A stretch of 64,000 nucleotides of DNA. Origin: an uncultured Pelagibacteraceae bacterium (GTDB lineage Bacteria; Pseudomonadota; Alphaproteobacteria; Pelagibacterales; Pelagibacteraceae). Location: NCBI GenBank assembly GCA_902576815.1, contig CACGWQ010000004.1, positions 22,798-86,797 on the forward strand. The letters run 5' to 3'. The notes beneath the pieces are model-generated. The model had not been told where the DNA came from. It did no database searches and worked only from the letters and a program-made list of their open reading frames with translations. Made by a program: the position numbers and the translations under genes. Shown in pieces: positions 62,569 to 64,000 of this stretch (positions are counted from its first letter, which is position 1; each line of letters starts with the position of its first letter).

Positions 62569-63217
62569 CTTTGATTTTAATTTTTCGTTTTGCTTTTTCT
62601 GCTAATTTTGGATCATGTGTGACCATTATTAAAGAAGACCCTTCTTCTTTAACGTATTTAAATAAAATTTCAGAGATCATTATTGAGTTATCGGTATCTA
62701 GGTTACCAGTTGGTTCATCAGCTAAAATCAAATCTGGCTTCATTGCAATAGCTCTTGCAATCGCCACACGTTGTTGCTCTCCGCCAGATAATTGACTTGG
62801 AAGATTATTGAATCTATGTTTTAGACCAAATCGATCTAATAAACTTTTTGCTTCTTTCTCAGGATTTTTAAATTCATTAAGTTCAAGTGTTAAAGATACA
62901 TTTTCAACAGCTGTATAATTTGGAATTAAATAGAAAGATTGAAATATAATTCCTATATTTTGCTTTCTAATTTCAGATACTTCGTCCTCATTAAGATTTG
63001 TTATTTCTCTGTCTTGAAATATAATTTTCCCTGAGGTTGGACGTTCTAGACCACCAATTAACATAATCAAGCTTGTTTTCCCTGACCCACTTTCTCCAAC
63101 CACAGACACAGTTTCTTTTTTTTTTATAGTTAAATCAATATTTTTTAAAACATTGATATTGTCCTTTCCAGTTTGGTATTTGAGATTTATTTTTTTTAAT
63201 TTAAGAAGTGTGTTCAT
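62552..63217 (-). CDS. ABC transporter ATP-binding protein, YbbA/LolD-like
   Basis: VVGESGSGKTSLIMLIGGLERPTSG, LSGGEQQRVAIARAIAMKPDLILADEPTGNLD; start trimmed to ATG 63217. Confidence 0.95.
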   Translation of the reverse strand: MNTLLKLKKINLKYQTGKDNINVLKNIDLTIKKKETVSVVGESGSGKTSLIMLIGGLERPTSGKIIFQDREITNLNEDEVSEIRKQNIGIIFQSFYLIPNYTAVENVSLTLELNEFKNPEKEAKSLLDRFGLKHRFNNLPSQLSGGEQQRVAIARAIAMKPDLILADEPTGNLDTDNSIMISEILFKYVKEEGSSLIMVTHDPKLAEKAKRKIKIKDGKIK

Positions 63218-63824
63218 GAATAAAAGTTTATTTATAAAAATATTGTTATTCTTTCTAGTGCACATAAATGCAAGTGCAATAGAAAAGGTATTATTATTTG
63301 GAGATAGTTTGATGGCTGGTTATGGATTATCAAAAGAATACCACCTATCGTCGGTTTTAGAAAATAATTTTAAAAAGGATGGATTAGATATTAAAGTTCT
63401 TAACGGTAGTGTGTCAGGAAGTACTTCCTCAGGCGGAGCAAACCGAGCAGAGTGGACATTATCGGAGCCTGGCATAGATTTTATAATATTGGGACTAGGT
63501 GCAAATGATATGCTTAGGGGAATTAATCCCTCTGAAACAAAAAAAAATCTAGAGAAAATCATTTTAATTGCAAAGAAAAAAAATATTAAAATAATTTTAG
63601 CTGGAATGATAGCTCCCACAACGCACGGACTAAATTATAAAAAAAAATTTGATAAAATTTACCCAGATTTATCAATTGAATATAATTTACAACTTATACC
63701 TTTTTTGTTGAAAGGTGTTGCAATGAAACCAAAGTTTAATTTAAGCGATGGTATACATCCAAACAAAGAAGGTACAAAAATAATTAGTCATACAATAAAA
63801 AAAATTATTTTAAAGAATTTATAA
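63216..63824 (+). CDS. tesA: TesA-like arylesterase/lysophospholipase (GDSL/SGNH)
   Basis: LLFGDSLMAGYGL, LGLGANDMLRG, SDGIHPN; start trimmed to 63216. Confidence 0.93.
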   Translation: MNKSLFIKILLFFLVHINASAIEKVLLFGDSLMAGYGLSKEYHLSSVLENNFKKDGLDIKVLNGSVSGSTSSGGANRAEWTLSEPGIDFIILGLGANDMLRGINPSETKKNLEKIILIAKKKNIKIILAGMIAPTTHGLNYKKKFDKIYPDLSIEYNLQLIPFLLKGVAMKPKFNLSDGIHPNKEGTKIISHTIKKIILKNL

Positions 63825-63826
63825 TA

Positions 63827-64000
63827 ATGAAAAAAAAATATCATCATTTAAATAATGGAAAATTTCAAAATCCTGAAGGATCAAAAGCAATAGATATAAA
63901 TTTCAATTGGTCATTCAAAATTTTTAATCAAGAGAAAAAAAAACTGGATATGAATTTTCCAGATAGCAACATTGTTAAAAAAGAAAAAGTATTATCCGAT
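63827..64000 (+). CDS. 5' end of an MBL-fold metallohydrolase-like (NAPE-PLD-type) protein, truncated by window
   Basis: MKKKYHHLNNGKFQNPEGSKAIDINFNW… resembles the N-terminus of NAPE-PLD-like hydrolases; open to window end. Confidence 0.5.
   Translation, partial: MKKKYHHLNNGKFQNPEGSKAIDINFNWSFKIFNQEKKKLDMNFPDSNIVKKEKVLSD

Overview
AT-rich, tightly packed alphaproteobacterial chromosome segment. Gene content and order look SAR11/Pelagibacterales-like; this is inferred from gene families and composition, not from a database search. About 70 protein genes are supportable. The core is a replication-origin-type neighbourhood: parB-parA-rsmG-mnmG-mnmE-rho-hemJ-hemH-hemE on the minus strand, then a 278-bp AT-rich gap, then ppsR-maf-aroE-SDR-coaE-dnaQ on the plus strand. 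Two parS-like 16-mers lie inside rsmG and mnmG. Other blocks are leuS-lptE-holA, hslUV, a his operon (hisBH-AFE) with a type IV pilin-like gene embedded in it, ftsK-lolA, purH-heparinase-rpe, a DUF4212/ActP-type symporter with acs, tsaD-hemCD-mscS-yggT-folD, and a YbbAP-type ABC exporter divergent from tesA. Most notable observations: (1) a SAM-II/SAM-V-like pseudoknot riboswitch with a clear promoter upstream of an unannotated 50-aa ORF (31.43-31.68 kb); (2) a candidate oriC between hemE and ppsR; (3) an unannotated 40-aa ArfA-like ribosome-rescue ORF with a TTG start at 1.6 kb; (4) an orphan prepilin inside the his operon; (5) a small cassette flanked by a half-degenerate tRNA-Gly copy and the intact tRNA-Gly; (6) an autotransporter-like repeat protein ending in a coiled coil; (7) several divergent gene pairs whose start codons abut or overlap.
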